64,000 nt of DNA from Cercophora sp. LCS_1 (lineage: Eukaryota; Ascomycota; Sordariomycetes; Sordariales; Lasiosphaeriaceae). The notes beneath the pieces are model-generated. The model worked only from the letters and a program-made list of their open reading frames with translations. It had not been told where the DNA came from and searched no databases. The DNA is taken from positions 291,423 through 355,422 of the forward strand of contig JAPZLL010000034.1 in NCBI GenBank assembly GCA_036250225.1. Direction: 5' to 3'. Below are positions 46,222 through 56,186 of the stretch, piece by piece. A program made the translations under genes and the position numbers. Numbering within the stretch: position 1 is the stretch's first letter; the number at the start of each line of letters is the position of its first letter.

Positions 46222-47606
46222 GCTCATGGCATTCTAACTCTTCTTCTTCTTCCTCCTCCTCTTCCTCCTCCCTGTTCTTTTCCTCCTTTTTCTTTTGTCG
46301 TGGTGCGGAAAAGCACCTCCCAGGTCCCCGTCCCAGGGGCCTTCCTGATCTTGTCCACTCCTGCTCGTCTAAGGACCGCCACCGTGGAGTGGTAGGCGTC
46401 GGCCCGGCACGCAAGCGGGTGGTACCATCCTGGCTTGGCTTTGCACTGGACCCCTCCTTGACCGGGGGGGCAGTCGGCGTAGTGGCCTTTCTCCATTGGG
46501 TTGCCGCAAGGGCAAAGCCGGAAGGCGTCCGGGCGGGGGGGTGGTCGAAGCGTCGGTGATAGGAGTGAAAGTCCCAGTGGCCCCGTCCGTCGCCTCGCCC
46601 ACCACCCTTCCGAGCCTAGCTAGCCCTAGGCAGGGCCAGGCACCGCGCCTTCCGATCCCAGCGTAGTCCGGCCATAGACTCCGGTCTATTTCCCCCCCCC
46701 CCCCCCACCAATCCTCCGGCGTTCTCCCCGGGAATTCGTACTCCCTTGCTTTCTTGTCGCGTTTAGGCGGGGCCGGCGAGCCGGGCACCAAACACTCACG
46801 CGTCGCCGGCTGCCGCGGCAGCCAGGGTTCCGTGGTGTAGGAGATTTCCACCCCATAGGGAACGGAGTATTCCGCCAACGCGTGGAGTTTCGACCAGCCC
46901 GCGGGGGGTAGTCTTGCCAGTCTTGCCGCCAAGGGGTGACCTTGCGGGAGGGAGCGAAGCCTGCCGCTGGTGCGTAGGAGCTCCCTTTCCAACACTTCGA
47001 ACGGCGCCACGCCCATCATCCAGAAGGGGACCGCCAGGGGGACCGTACTCCAGACCGGCATGACTGCCCTCGCCGCGGCGGAGGCCGAGGTCTCCAGCCG
47101 GGAAATTGCGTCGCCGACGCCGGTCCGGACCCTATCCCCCCTCCTGCCCCTCCGGGAATGCTCTGGGAAGAGCGGGGCCAGGCTGTAGGTGGCCGCCGGG
47201 CAGAAGCCGCCCAGAAAGAGTTGCCTGGAGGCACGGGGGGGGGGGGGGGGGGGTAGGCCCCTGCCTACCTGGTTAACCCTCCTTGCCAGGCCTGTGAACC
47301 CCGCCGCTTTTGCGACTCTCGCCTTGACTTGTCTTGCGAAGGACAAATCCGATGTGAGCGTGACTCCCAGCCACGTTATTTCTTTTTTAGCGAATACCGG
47401 CCCTCTGTCTTCGCATGGTCCAGCTGCAGGCCTAGGTTGGCCGCTGGCGCGTCAAGTTCGAACGCCCTCTGTCCTGCCGTGTACATGACCTGGGAGATCT
47501 GGCGCCCCACCGTAAGGTGGGCGTGGTCATCCAAGTACATTAGTAGTTTTTTATAAGTGTGAGGACAAGGAACCTTTTCCTTATTAGGAGGGTATAAACT
47601 TTCCAA
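46222..47606 (-). mobile_element. 5'-truncated LINE (non-LTR retrotransposon) remnant
   Basis: On the minus strand the reverse-transcriptase catalytic box appears as LLMYLDDHAHL near 47540-47521, followed by a domain with ANLGLQLDHAKTE. In another frame come TWLGVTLTSDLSFARQVKARV and the long C-terminal region (LFLGGFCPAATYSLAPLF, RAVMPVWSTVPLAVPFWMMG), typical of fungal Tad-like LINEs. The element ends with a Cys/His cluster CPCGNPMEKGHYADC...C...H..C (about 46520-46420) in yet another frame. The N-terminal RT part, the endonuclease and ORF1 are absent, so it is 5'-truncated at about 47606. Frame changes and homopolymers (19 G at 47235-47253, 15 C at 46692-46706) interrupt it. Confidence 0.8.
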
Positions 47607-48640
47607 CTTTTATACCATTAGTCTCAGTGACGCGGTCTTCACCTCCCAATTCGGCGGCAAATGTCGCTGGATTAGGCGATCAACACCTATTGTATTCCCC
47701 ACCCCCGCTTCTTTAGCTGACGGCAGTGGTGTAAACATAGCTCATTCCGTTCTCCACTGATCGTCGCACGGGTTCACACTCCTTTGAAGTCACCTGGCAT
47801 ATACTGTTCTCCACTTATTGCCGCACTGATTCCCACTCCGTTGAGTCATCTAAATGACTAATTGCTAAAGATAACCTGTGTAATCTCTTACAAATACAAA
47901 TGCTATTACTTTAGTGTCTAGCTTCTCCCACTCTTCTCCAGTTCCTAAAAGCAACTATCTCAAGTTAGTTGGGGTGTCGCAGGAACTATACAGCTGCACG
48001 CCAGGGAGCCAAAACTCCGAATCGGTCATCGGTGATCGCGTCCTTGGCGTGTGCTTTTGGATATAGCATGGCGCGATTTCGTTTAAATAGCGTTTAGGGT
48101 TTTTTTTCTCCCATTTGGGATTCTGTTTCATTCACCGTCCGCTGTTCCCATAGACTTTCCCTGACGATCCTGAGCTTTTTTGTTTTGGTTACATCATTTT
48201 CCTCCCCACCTAGGTAGTTTACAGAAGGACAAATAGGTGATAACACAAAATACGATATGATCTGTGTCTTCAAGACGTGTTTAATCCACACAAGGTTTTC
48301 TTAACACTCGATTAGCATACTGAATAGGTGCGCGCGATGCGCACAACAAAGCAAACAATACCCCAGAAAACAGTGGGTTCCTTTGATCAAAGGAGCGGTT
48401 CATGCGGACATACCTGACTTCAGACTTTTGGACTCTTAAACTCTCAGACTTTCGGACTTTTCGGACTTTCTGACTTTCTGACTTTTTGTAACTATGGTCC
48501 CGTTCGCATCTTGTGGCCTCGATCGAAGGGAGAAACACACGCGCGAATCACGTAGGGCACTGTGGTTGTGAAAACAAAGTGATTGCTTGTCTTGTAAGAA
48601 GAAAGAGGGCGCGCAGGCGCGCCCTTTTGAGAGCCGCCAC
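47607..48640. other. Noncoding region, moderately AT-rich
   Basis: No gene is supported. A weak repeat of TTCTCCACT(G/T)AT followed by CGCAC...CACTCC occurs near 47750 and 47809. A run of ACTTTCGGACTTTTCGGACTTTCTGACTTT-type 9-11-base words lies at about 48420-48490. Confidence 0.45.
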
Positions 48641-49545
48641 AAAAAAAGCCCCGACAAGTCCGCCTACCTCATCCCCCTCGGCATGATCTATATCGTGCCC
48701 GTCTTCCTCACTATCGGCCTCTTCTTCATCCCCGAGCCCCCCCCGCTGGCTCATCCTCTAAAATAAGTACGAAGACGGCGTGGCTGCCCTCGCCTGGATG
48801 CGCCCTAAGAACGCCAACGTCGAAGAGGAAGCCTCCGAGATCCGTGCCGCCATTGACAAGGAGAAAGAACTCGGCGCCACCGTGTCTACCTGGGACATGT
48901 TCACCAACGCTGTCGATCGCCGCCGCACCGTCCTGGTCGTGTGCGCCGTCACCCTCCAAGCCGCATCGGGCAGCATGTTCATCATCGCCTACAAAGCCTA
49001 TTTCCTCACCATGGCCGCGGTCCCCGACCCCTTCGCCATGTCCAACGTTTTTTTTCTGTCATGGGAATCCTTGCAATCCTCTTGAATTCGTTGATCGTCG
49101 TCAAGTTCGGCCGCCGCCGCGCAATCCTCATGACGGGCCTTGGCTTCTTCTTCGCGTGGTTGACGACGTTTACCGCGCCGTACTTTATCAACCCGCAGAG
49201 CATGAACTTGGGGGCCAAAGTCCGGATACGTTTGGTTCCCATCGTGCTACGTTGCCCTGCTTTGGGTTGCTGTTTTTCCTACCTGAGACGAAGGGACGTA
49301 CGCTCGAGGAGATTGATGAGATGGTAAGTTGCTCCTTCCTTGGATTACGGTCAAAATGAGAGGTGCTGACAGTTTCGGATACAGTTCGAGGCCAAGCTCC
49401 CCGCTCACGCCTTCCGCAAGTACATCTGCATCGGACACACGGCCAACGCCCCCAAGGGCGCGACGGCGAAGTCGATCGGCCGGCTTCATCTCAAAATGAG
49501 AAGTCGGTTGCCGAGGTGCAACACACTGAGATCAAGAGCTGAACG
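48641..49545 (+). pseudogene. Truncated, frameshifted MFS sugar transporter
   Basis: Plus-strand pieces in order: YLIPLGMIYIVPVFLTIGLFFIPE (about 48655-48735, the helix-6 region before the usual ESPRWL, which is lost), then YEDGVAALAWMRPKN...TWDMFTNAVDRRRTVLVV, SGSMFIIAYKAYFLTMA, SVMGILAILLNSLIVVKFGRRRAILMTG and PETKGRTLEEIDEM. After a GTAAGT...ACAG intron comes FEAKLPAHAFRKYI. These are hallmarks of fungal hexose/maltose-type permeases. The first half of the protein is missing, a stop follows the helix-6 region, and frameshifts occur near 49070 and 49230. It is therefore a relic. Confidence 0.85.
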
Positions 49546-49914
49546 AAATCGCGATGGTTAGATACGAAGTAATCTCTTCCCCTGGAGCAAACCTCCAGGC
49601 CACTAACACCACCGCCCCAAGTTAATACAGCATTACAGCCGTGCGATGTGGGAGATTGAGGTAAGTCACAGTTTCTGGACTACATTAGGGTTAAGTTTGT
49701 CACATGGGCGTAGTTAAAGTTATCCGAGTCCAAAGCCCCGCTGCTTTTGACTTCAGCCTCCAAGAGCCTACCGACCGAGGTTAGCCATCTTCATGGAGCG
49801 CGGGCCATTGAACCTTGTTGTCAACCTGAATTTTACTCATGAATATATAACTGTGACCTCTCCTTGCCCAGTCACATCCTATCGTCCGGTCACACACATA
49901 CCCTGTCGCTCAAC
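49546..49914. other. Short intergenic region
   Basis: No gene is seen between the transporter relic and the hypothetical gene at 49915. It may contain the promoter of the latter, with AATATATAAC at about 49843 as a possible TATA-like site 70 bases upstream. Confidence 0.4.
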
Positions 49915-50754
49915 ATGCCAACACTCCCCAATTCCCCACACAGCCCTCGAGGCGTGCAGAAATACACCGTCATCGTCTGCATGATGCCCCCATCCACACC
50001 CAGGGACACAAACATCTCTTTAGACACTGCCCCGTGGGCCGCCGTGGTTGTCCTTAAAAACATCACTGCATCGCAAATACAAAAAGGACTCTTCTGGACC
50101 ACCGACAACATCCCGCTCCTCCAAGGCACTCGAGTGCCGATCAAAGAGCTAAAGGCCCTCCCGGGCTCAACCGTCGGTCAGCTACCGTTCAAGTGCAAGA
50201 CTACGCGGTGGTGGGCGGTGCTGGAACATGCCGATCGGCCCGCGGCAGAGTCAAATTGGTATGGGTGTGTGGTGGCGTTTGCAAACGAGGAGAGGACGCT
50301 GGAAGAGTTTTCGCTGGGCGGGCTGAGGAGGCAGTGGGTCTGCACTGCGGGCATTTTGGACGAGAAGGAGCAGGAGGTGTTTCTGCGTACCGGAGATTCG
50401 AGTCAGGATGTGTCCAAGGCGCCGTTTGATGACAAGGCGTTCGCTGATCTTTGGTGGGCTTGGCCGATGGCGTCGTTGATTCCGGAAGACCCAGCGCGGC
50501 AATTGGTAAAGGCTGGGGGGCGGGAGGAGGGCCAAACGAGATCAGTGCATTCTGGTATGGATGCGAGTGCGCTGCGCGTGAACGTGGCATTGGGTGTTGG
50601 GGGAGGGATCTCATCCCTATTGTTTTTAGTGGGCTTCGCTTTGGGTATCTTGGTTTTGTCCGTTGCCGCTGTTCGTGGGGTGATTGTCGTTCGGCGGAAT
50701 GAAGAGCTGTTGGAGGCGCTGTTGGAGATGGCAAGGGGGTTCTTAGCTGCTTAA
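49915..50754 (+). CDS. Hypothetical protein with C-terminal membrane segment
   Basis: A clean intronless frame of 279 codons from MPTLPNSPHSPRG; a further in-frame ATG lies at 49864. I recognise no family. The first 200 residues look globular and soluble, with WAAVVVLKN, RWWAVLEHADRPAAESNWYG and DKAFADLWWAWPMASLIPEDPA. A strong hydrophobic stretch (GGGISSLLFLVGFALGILVLSVAAV, here in parts: GGGISSLLFLVG, FALGILVLSVAAV) lies at about residues 235-260, followed by RGVIVVRRNEELLEALLEM. This predicts a single-pass, tail-proximal membrane protein. Composition and the absence of stops argue for a real gene in an otherwise repeat-rich region. There is no signal peptide. Confidence 0.6.
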   Translation: MPTLPNSPHSPRGVQKYTVIVCMMPPSTPRDTNISLDTAPWAAVVVLKNITASQIQKGLFWTTDNIPLLQGTRVPIKELKALPGSTVGQLPFKCKTTRWWAVLEHADRPAAESNWYGCVVAFANEERTLEEFSLGGLRRQWVCTAGILDEKEQEVFLRTGDSSQDVSKAPFDDKAFADLWWAWPMASLIPEDPARQLVKAGGREEGQTRSVHSGMDASALRVNVALGVGGGISSLLFLVGFALGILVLSVAAVRGVIVVRRNEELLEALLEMARGFLAA

Positions 50755-51787
50755 AGCGATTTAAGGGGTACTTACGAGCACCATACATATGTATTAGCTA
50801 CTAATGTTTAATGAATGGCTCTGGAAAATGTGTCTGGGGTCGGTCGTTGCATTACGTACCTCACTGAGGGCTCGATTTATAAATACCATTCCAGTGGTTA
50901 CAGGCCAGTACATGCCTTGCATCGATGGGTGGACAGCAAATGACACCAGCCTTCAAACTATTGCCATATCAATCATGAACACGGCCGACATTATAGTGGA
51001 GCCTCTCCTTCCCTCTGCTCTGGTTAGGGTTCTTGGTTGCCAGTAGGCGCGAACCCCCAAAACCAAAGAGCAGTCATCTTGGTGCATTGCGAGCTATTGA
51101 TGGTTCTCGTTGGTTTCCAAATTGACTTAGATGCCAATGCGGCACGTAGGTGTTGTGATGGAGGAAGGGGGTGCCAATTAACTGCCTGGAAATGGAATCG
51201 ATGGGAGAACTTGCCTGCCGACATGGACGACGGGTGGAAGGGCTATCAGGGAACTTGAAGTGACTTGAATGAGAGAGAACAGCGCTCGCCGGGCTGTGGA
51301 AGGAGCACGGCAGCAGCAGCTGGGTATTTATCTGCCATCTTGGATCAGAACTCTGGCCTCTTCTCTTCTTCTCTTCACCATCATCACATTATTACTTTGC
51401 ATTAATGCAAAGTATTATTATCAAGCAAAGCCCCCGACCCCCCAGGCACAGCCAAGACACCTCCGACATTCGAACACCACAGCAACTCACCGCAATCGCT
51501 GCAAGCCACCCACCCACCCAGTCACCACCGCAGACGCCGGAATCCTTCTCTTTCGCCAGCCCATCAGCCCATCAAACCCGAGAACTCTACCACCCGCACC
51601 ACCTTAGCAGACCCTTGCCAGCCAACAAGACCACCACATCCAGCCACGCCGCCCCAGCACCACTCAAGGCCACGCCTCCCCCCCCCCCCCCTCTACATCA
51701 AATCCGCCATGTTCGACAATCTCTACCAAGCGATCGCCAACCACGTCAGCCGGTTCTTCCGTTCCCTCCGGGGGGGTCAAGTCGTAA
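50755..51787. other. Noncoding region with a palindrome
   Basis: No recognisable gene. It contains a perfect 22-base palindrome at 51393-51414. Proline/threonine-rich frames at about 51405-51660 may belong to the decayed upstream part of the fragment that follows. Confidence 0.4.
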
Positions 51788-52081
51788 GCAAACATCCAGA
51801 AAGCCGTTGCTTCAACCTCCTTTGACAAGGCTATCCTCAAGCGTAAGCAGCAGGAACTAGATGCAAAAAAGGCCGACTTTAAAGGCAAGAAAAGAAGGAA
51901 GGTAACCCTAAATCCAAACGAGAAATTTGCAACTATCACCAAGATAATCAAGGCCCAGAAAGAAGTGGGTAGGCTGGTGGTGGAATCGTCAGAATCAGAA
52001 GAATCGGCTGAAGATTCTGAGTCAGATTCAAGCGATTCAGAAGAATCTGTGGCCGAGGACGAGATTGTTTGTAAAGAGTAA
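51788..52081 (+). pseudogene. 3' fragment of an unidentified protein with acidic Ser-rich tail
   Basis: An open frame without a usable start: ANIQKAVASTSFDKAILKR, a lysine-rich helix (KKADFKGKKRRKVTLNPNEKF), KIIKAQKEVGRLVVE, then Ser/Glu/Asp repeats (SESEESAEDSESDSSDSEE) to a TAA. A helical basic region followed by an acidic tail resembles the C-termini of some fungal pogo-type (DDE-1) transposases, but this is only a guess. The upstream part is not assembled. Confidence 0.4.
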
Positions 52082-54069
52082 AAAAAAATCCAAAAAAAAA
52101 TTAAGATTTTTCACGATATCCGGGGGTGCCGATAAGGGGGTGCTTTATCTTAGCCCTCACTTAGCTACCTTGTATCCGCCCCTTAGAATATTGGACCCTA
52201 TCCGCTCTTATGATCTGTTTTTTATTAGATTCACCTTAGTATATCTGGAGTAGGCTATAATACAGCATCCTTCTTGACCAGCGGGGCAGAGAGCACATCC
52301 TTGAGCCTTTGCGCACAATCGACTGTGTTATCTGAGGGGCGGAGTTCGGGATGGTGCAGGCGGAGAAAAAGCAGGCCAGTTCGCAGTGTCTCATGCGGGT
52401 GACGGTCTGGGGAGTGACCGGGAGGGAGTTTAGTGACATGAAAAAGTTCCTCCGTGCCAGAGCATATACTGAAAGGCATCTTGTTTGAAAAGGGAATTGG
52501 AATTGTTGATGGAAGACGAGGCTCTCAATGGTGGGAAAACGCACCGGTTCCCACAGTAGCGGTGGGAAAATGCACCAGTTCCCACCGTGGGGGTGGGAGC
52601 CGAGCGGATTCTTCTTGTGGTGGATACACCCTGGGGTATGACCAGGGTTCACGTGCAAGGATTACGGCGAACCCCACACTTTGAGTAGGTGTTGCTGGCC
52701 GCGAAGAGCATGCACTTTCTTCCAAGGGCTCCAGATCTAAACTGGGGATCGAGATGGAATTGGCCGCCAGGATGCCCGTCTGCAACGCCAAAGCAAGCAC
52801 TCCAGGTTGCGGAGCAGTCCTTGGGTTCCCTGTCTTCTCCTTTGGGATGGGCAAACCTGGATGTGCAGAAATGAAATACCTGACCTTCGCCCTCATTCGA
52901 ACACTTTTGACAGTCACACAGATCTTGCCAGCCCACAAACCATGACGTTCGGCGAGCGACATCCTTTCCTATCAGCAGCCTTCCCCCCAGGTTCATACGG
53001 GTGTGCGACACCTGTGTCCAGGTTAGTTCCTGTATCTCTCCCTTCCCCAGTAGCTAATTATGTTTAGTGAGGGTGCTCACAGCTTTGTTGACACCCACAT
53101 TTCCACCCCAATATTTAACTTTCTCGACCGTACTCTTGATAGCCTCGAGGCCTCCCTCAAACGCGTCGGCACTGCGCTACGCTCTTCCAGTAAGCGAGGA
53201 CTCGGCCATGGCGACGGAGACCGAGTAGGCGAGAAGGACATGGAAAGCACGCACGGCGAGAAGGATATAGGCAGTGACATGGAAGGCGAGTACGATGAGA
53301 AGGACATGGAAAGCACGTACGGCGAGAAGGACATAGGCAGTGACATCGAAAGCGAGTACGATGAGAAGGACATGTATTGAGTTCCCAGATAATTTTGGCC
53401 GGTCATGTTCTCTGTGCCGCATCAACTGGATAGCATTGTATAACAAGTGGTTCAGGCAGTCCCAGCGGAGCCGGGTCTCGCTAAAAGGAGTGTGTTGCAT
53501 GGTCTGGGTTGGGCAAGGATTTCCCCTGACCTTGTTGCTTCTGCATGGCATGAGTAGTTCCCCCGCAGGTGTGCCCGTGGATTTCAGAGGGGTGGCCGTA
53601 AATTCGCGCCGACTGCATGTACCCTTGTCCACGCCGCGGACCCACTCTGGACATCACCTGTCAGATGCCGCCGAACGCCGCCAAACGGTGGACGACCTGT
53701 CTCATGGAGCTGTCAACAATGGCGACTGACTACGAGCCCATGATGCGATGATGTCACTTGGCCGACCTAAGCAGGGGCCAACATCCAGGGTGGGATGAGT
53801 TCCTTCGAGCTCCATGTGCCGCCAGAATGGCCGATTTCAGAGTTAGCTCTCCATCAAAGTCCACAACCTCTGCCCCTTACAGCCGTGGCCTAGACCTGGC
53901 AAACGCCGTCCTTCCTCACTCACCCATTCCTTCGTTCAACCCAAAGGCGCAACAATGTGACCTCTCGATTCTCTCCTTTTTGCTTTTGTTGGTCTCCTTT
54001 GACATCCTCTCTTTCAATCCGTGCCCTTTCCTTCGCTCATTAGCTCCCTTTTACTCAGTCTCGGCAACA
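52082..54069. other. Intergenic region with small repeats
   Basis: A short tandem duplication around 52540-52610 (GTGGGAAAA.GCACC.GTTCCCAC) and the repeat-bearing small frame at 53060-53380 are the only structures noted. Minus-strand frames at 52236-53011 lack recognisable domains. The last 300 bases are the promoter side of the gene at 54070. Confidence 0.4.
53060..53380 (+). CDS. Small repeat-containing hypothetical protein (uncertain)
   Basis: A frame of 106 codons: MFSEGAHSFVDTHISTPIFN, an amphipathic helix (FLDRTLDSLEASLKRVGTAL), then an acidic repeat EKDMESTHGEKDIGSDMEGEYD with a second copy EKDMESTYGEKDIGSDIESEYD, ending EKDMY. The DNA period is 63 or 66 bases, a multiple of three. 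Both strands are open through the repeat, so the call is uncertain. No family is recognised. Confidence 0.3.
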   Translation: MFSEGAHSFVDTHISTPIFNFLDRTLDSLEASLKRVGTALRSSSKRGLGHGDGDRVGEKDMESTHGEKDIGSDMEGEYDEKDMESTYGEKDIGSDIESEYDEKDMY

Positions 54070-54996
54070 ATGGAAGCACTCAAACATCTCGCGGTGAACA
54101 TACCCGACTGGCTCAAGCGCCTCGAAGTGATTGATGGTCAAATCGAACAACGCCAAAAGTATTTCGCGTCAATAATAGAGCTGTAAGGGTCTGATGCTCC
54201 ACAACCCCCGATCGTTACTAGCACAGCTCCTGCCGCCGAACAGCCCACGCCGGGCAGCCCGTCAAAACCTCAATCACCCTCAGCCATTGTACGACGAACA
54301 AGCCAGGCCCGTGCATTTGGGCGGGCTTGGGCGATACGCAAGCGAAAGCGTTCCGATTCGGTCAACAGTACCAAGAGGGTGGCAGCCAAGCACCGGAGTA
54401 GAGGCATTGTTTACTACGACAGCTACGTGCAGCTCTTCTTCGAGGATCTTGTAAAGTTCGTCAGTGCCAGCCGTAACATGACGCGAAAAGTGAAGATGGC
54501 CGCCAAGGTGGCGCAGATTAAGCGGCCGGCAGAACTTGAGAGGTTTGAGGAGAGTGATGAGGAGGGAGCGGAGTCAATATCTAGTATTGCAGATAGCGCT
54601 ATTGCTCCGCGTAAAACTATATCAACTGCTATGAATGATGGCCAAGCCTGGGCACTGGAGAAGGATATATACGACGACCTCGACAAGGGGCTGGAGTACA
54701 TACAGAGCATGTGCGAACACGCGGCGCATCAGTTCTTGCAAGGTGGTGAGTGTGCCGAGGAAGTAGGCAACATCTCTGGCCGTATGGTTAAGACTAAGGA
54801 GCTTGCCGAAGGCGAACTAGAGCGAGTTCAGCGCGAAGAACCAGACGCTTTTTTCAAGGCTGCCGAGGAAGAATCCCGCGGACGCAGCTATCGTCCGCCC
54901 AGCATGCGGAAAGACCTCACCAGCTCAGGCAGCCACCGGAGTGACCCCAATACCAATGAAACGGCTCTCGATGCGGACATCAATACGGCGGGGTGA
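54070..54996 (+). CDS. Conserved filamentous-fungal protein of unknown function
   Basis: Exons 54070-54182 and 54222-54996, joined over a 39-base GTAAGG...TACTAG intron, give 295 residues. The N-terminal helix MEALKHLAVNIPDWLKRLEVIDGQIEQRQ, a Pro/Ser linker, and the block GIVYYDSYVQLFFEDLVKFVSASRN followed by MTRKVKMAAKVAQIKR are conserved in many ascomycete hypothetical proteins that I remember without a function. Then come an acidic stretch, DIYDDLDKGLEYIQSMCEHAAHQFL, a helix with ELAEGELERVQREEPDAFF, and a basic tail RSYRPPSMRKD. Compared with those relatives the central linkers seem shorter. It is probably cytosolic and helical. The very short intron is the weakest part of the model, but without it the frame is broken. 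Confidence 0.78.
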
Positions 54997-55397
54997 CAAT
55001 GACTTGAGTGAAGGATGAGTTTTGGCTTCGTTTCGACCTTGTTATATAGTTAAATAATACCTTTCCATAACGGCTTCTCTGCGTAGCACTTCATTCACAA
55101 CCCGGTTCATCCGATCAAACTGAGACCCTTGTCAAGCCGATGTTTGTTTTGGCTGGGCACTTCCTGCAGGACTTCGCCGCACGAAGCGGGCAGCCCCAAA
55201 GTGCTTCGAAAGTGACACTTCTGCTGCAGCGCGTACACCACGAGTCACACGTTGCAGCACGCCAAGACGGCATCTATGCAGAAGTCGGCAACGCAGTGTA
55301 TTGGCTACGATGCGGGGATCTGTTCGAAGGAAACAGGAGGCTGGAGCCTGCTTCCAGGGGCAAGGCGGCTGGAGCATGTTTTTAGACCAGGATACGT
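54997..55397. other. Short intergenic region
   Basis: An 81-codon plus-strand frame and an overlapping minus-strand frame are open here, but neither shows recognisable features. No repeats noted. Confidence 0.4.
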
Positions 55398-56186
55398 GTG
55401 ACAGGAAGCGCCAAATTCTGCTGGCAGGTTGGTGTCTTTATCCATCAATGCTTTAAAACGCCGACAATCCCGCCTCCCTTGCTCGTATGTGCATTTTGGC
55501 TGCTTGCTTTATCGCGAAACCCCAATCGATACGGCCGTCGGACTGGAGCCGTGGATTTATATCCTCCGGGGCTGTTGTGTGCCTTTGTCACCATCTTAGT
55601 CGCAGCCCCTACTCTCTCATTCTTTGGCAGCGGGGATGCTAAAAGCTACAAACACCCACCCGGCTTTCGACCGATTCTCGTCTCCCTGTGGATCTTGCTC
55701 TACCTCGGCGATATTGTCGTACTCACTGTCGAAGCGCAGAGTCGAGGCGAACTTCCCGACGCTACCGCCTCAATTTCTATCAGCATCTTTGCTCTCACCA
55801 GCGCTGTCCAACTGGAAAATCTTGCGACCCTGGAGAAAGTGGAATTATCTGTCTCCTGCATCTATCTCGGATGCTGGGTTCTTCTCGACGCTCTCGCTTC
55901 GGGTGCCGATCCATGGTGGCCCCTTGTGGTTGTAATAGCCGTCGATGTACTCGACACCGTCTCCTCTTATGCCGTTAAATTTCTATGGATCGACGTCAGT
56001 CTTCAGCGCGCCTCTCCATCAGGCATGCCGATCGGATCTTCGTGTTGGGGCACAAACGGTAAGATCATGGAGTACGGCACTCACGATGAGCTTGTGGCAA
56101 AGAACGGCGAGTATACCAAGTTGTGGAAGATGCACACTGGCGAGAACATTGGAGAGACTGGTGATCTGATTGATGTATTAGCCTAA
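55398..56186 (+). pseudogene. ABC transporter (heavy-metal-tolerance type) remnant with large internal deletion
   Basis: The open frame of 262 codons starts with hydrophobic N-terminal helices (PPLLVCAFWLLALS, GLLCAFVTILVAAPTLSFF, RPILVSLWILLYLGDIVVLTVE, CIYLGCWVLLDALASG, WPLVVVIAVDVLDTVSSYAV). These resemble the extra N-terminal membrane domain of fungal half-size ABC transporters. It then jumps to GKIMEYGTHDELVAKNGEYTKLWKMH, the very end of an ABC nucleotide-binding domain, just past the H-loop. The transmembrane core, Walker A, signature and Walker B are all absent, so several hundred residues are gone while the frame stays open. It cannot pump; whether a product is made is unknown. Confidence 0.7.
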
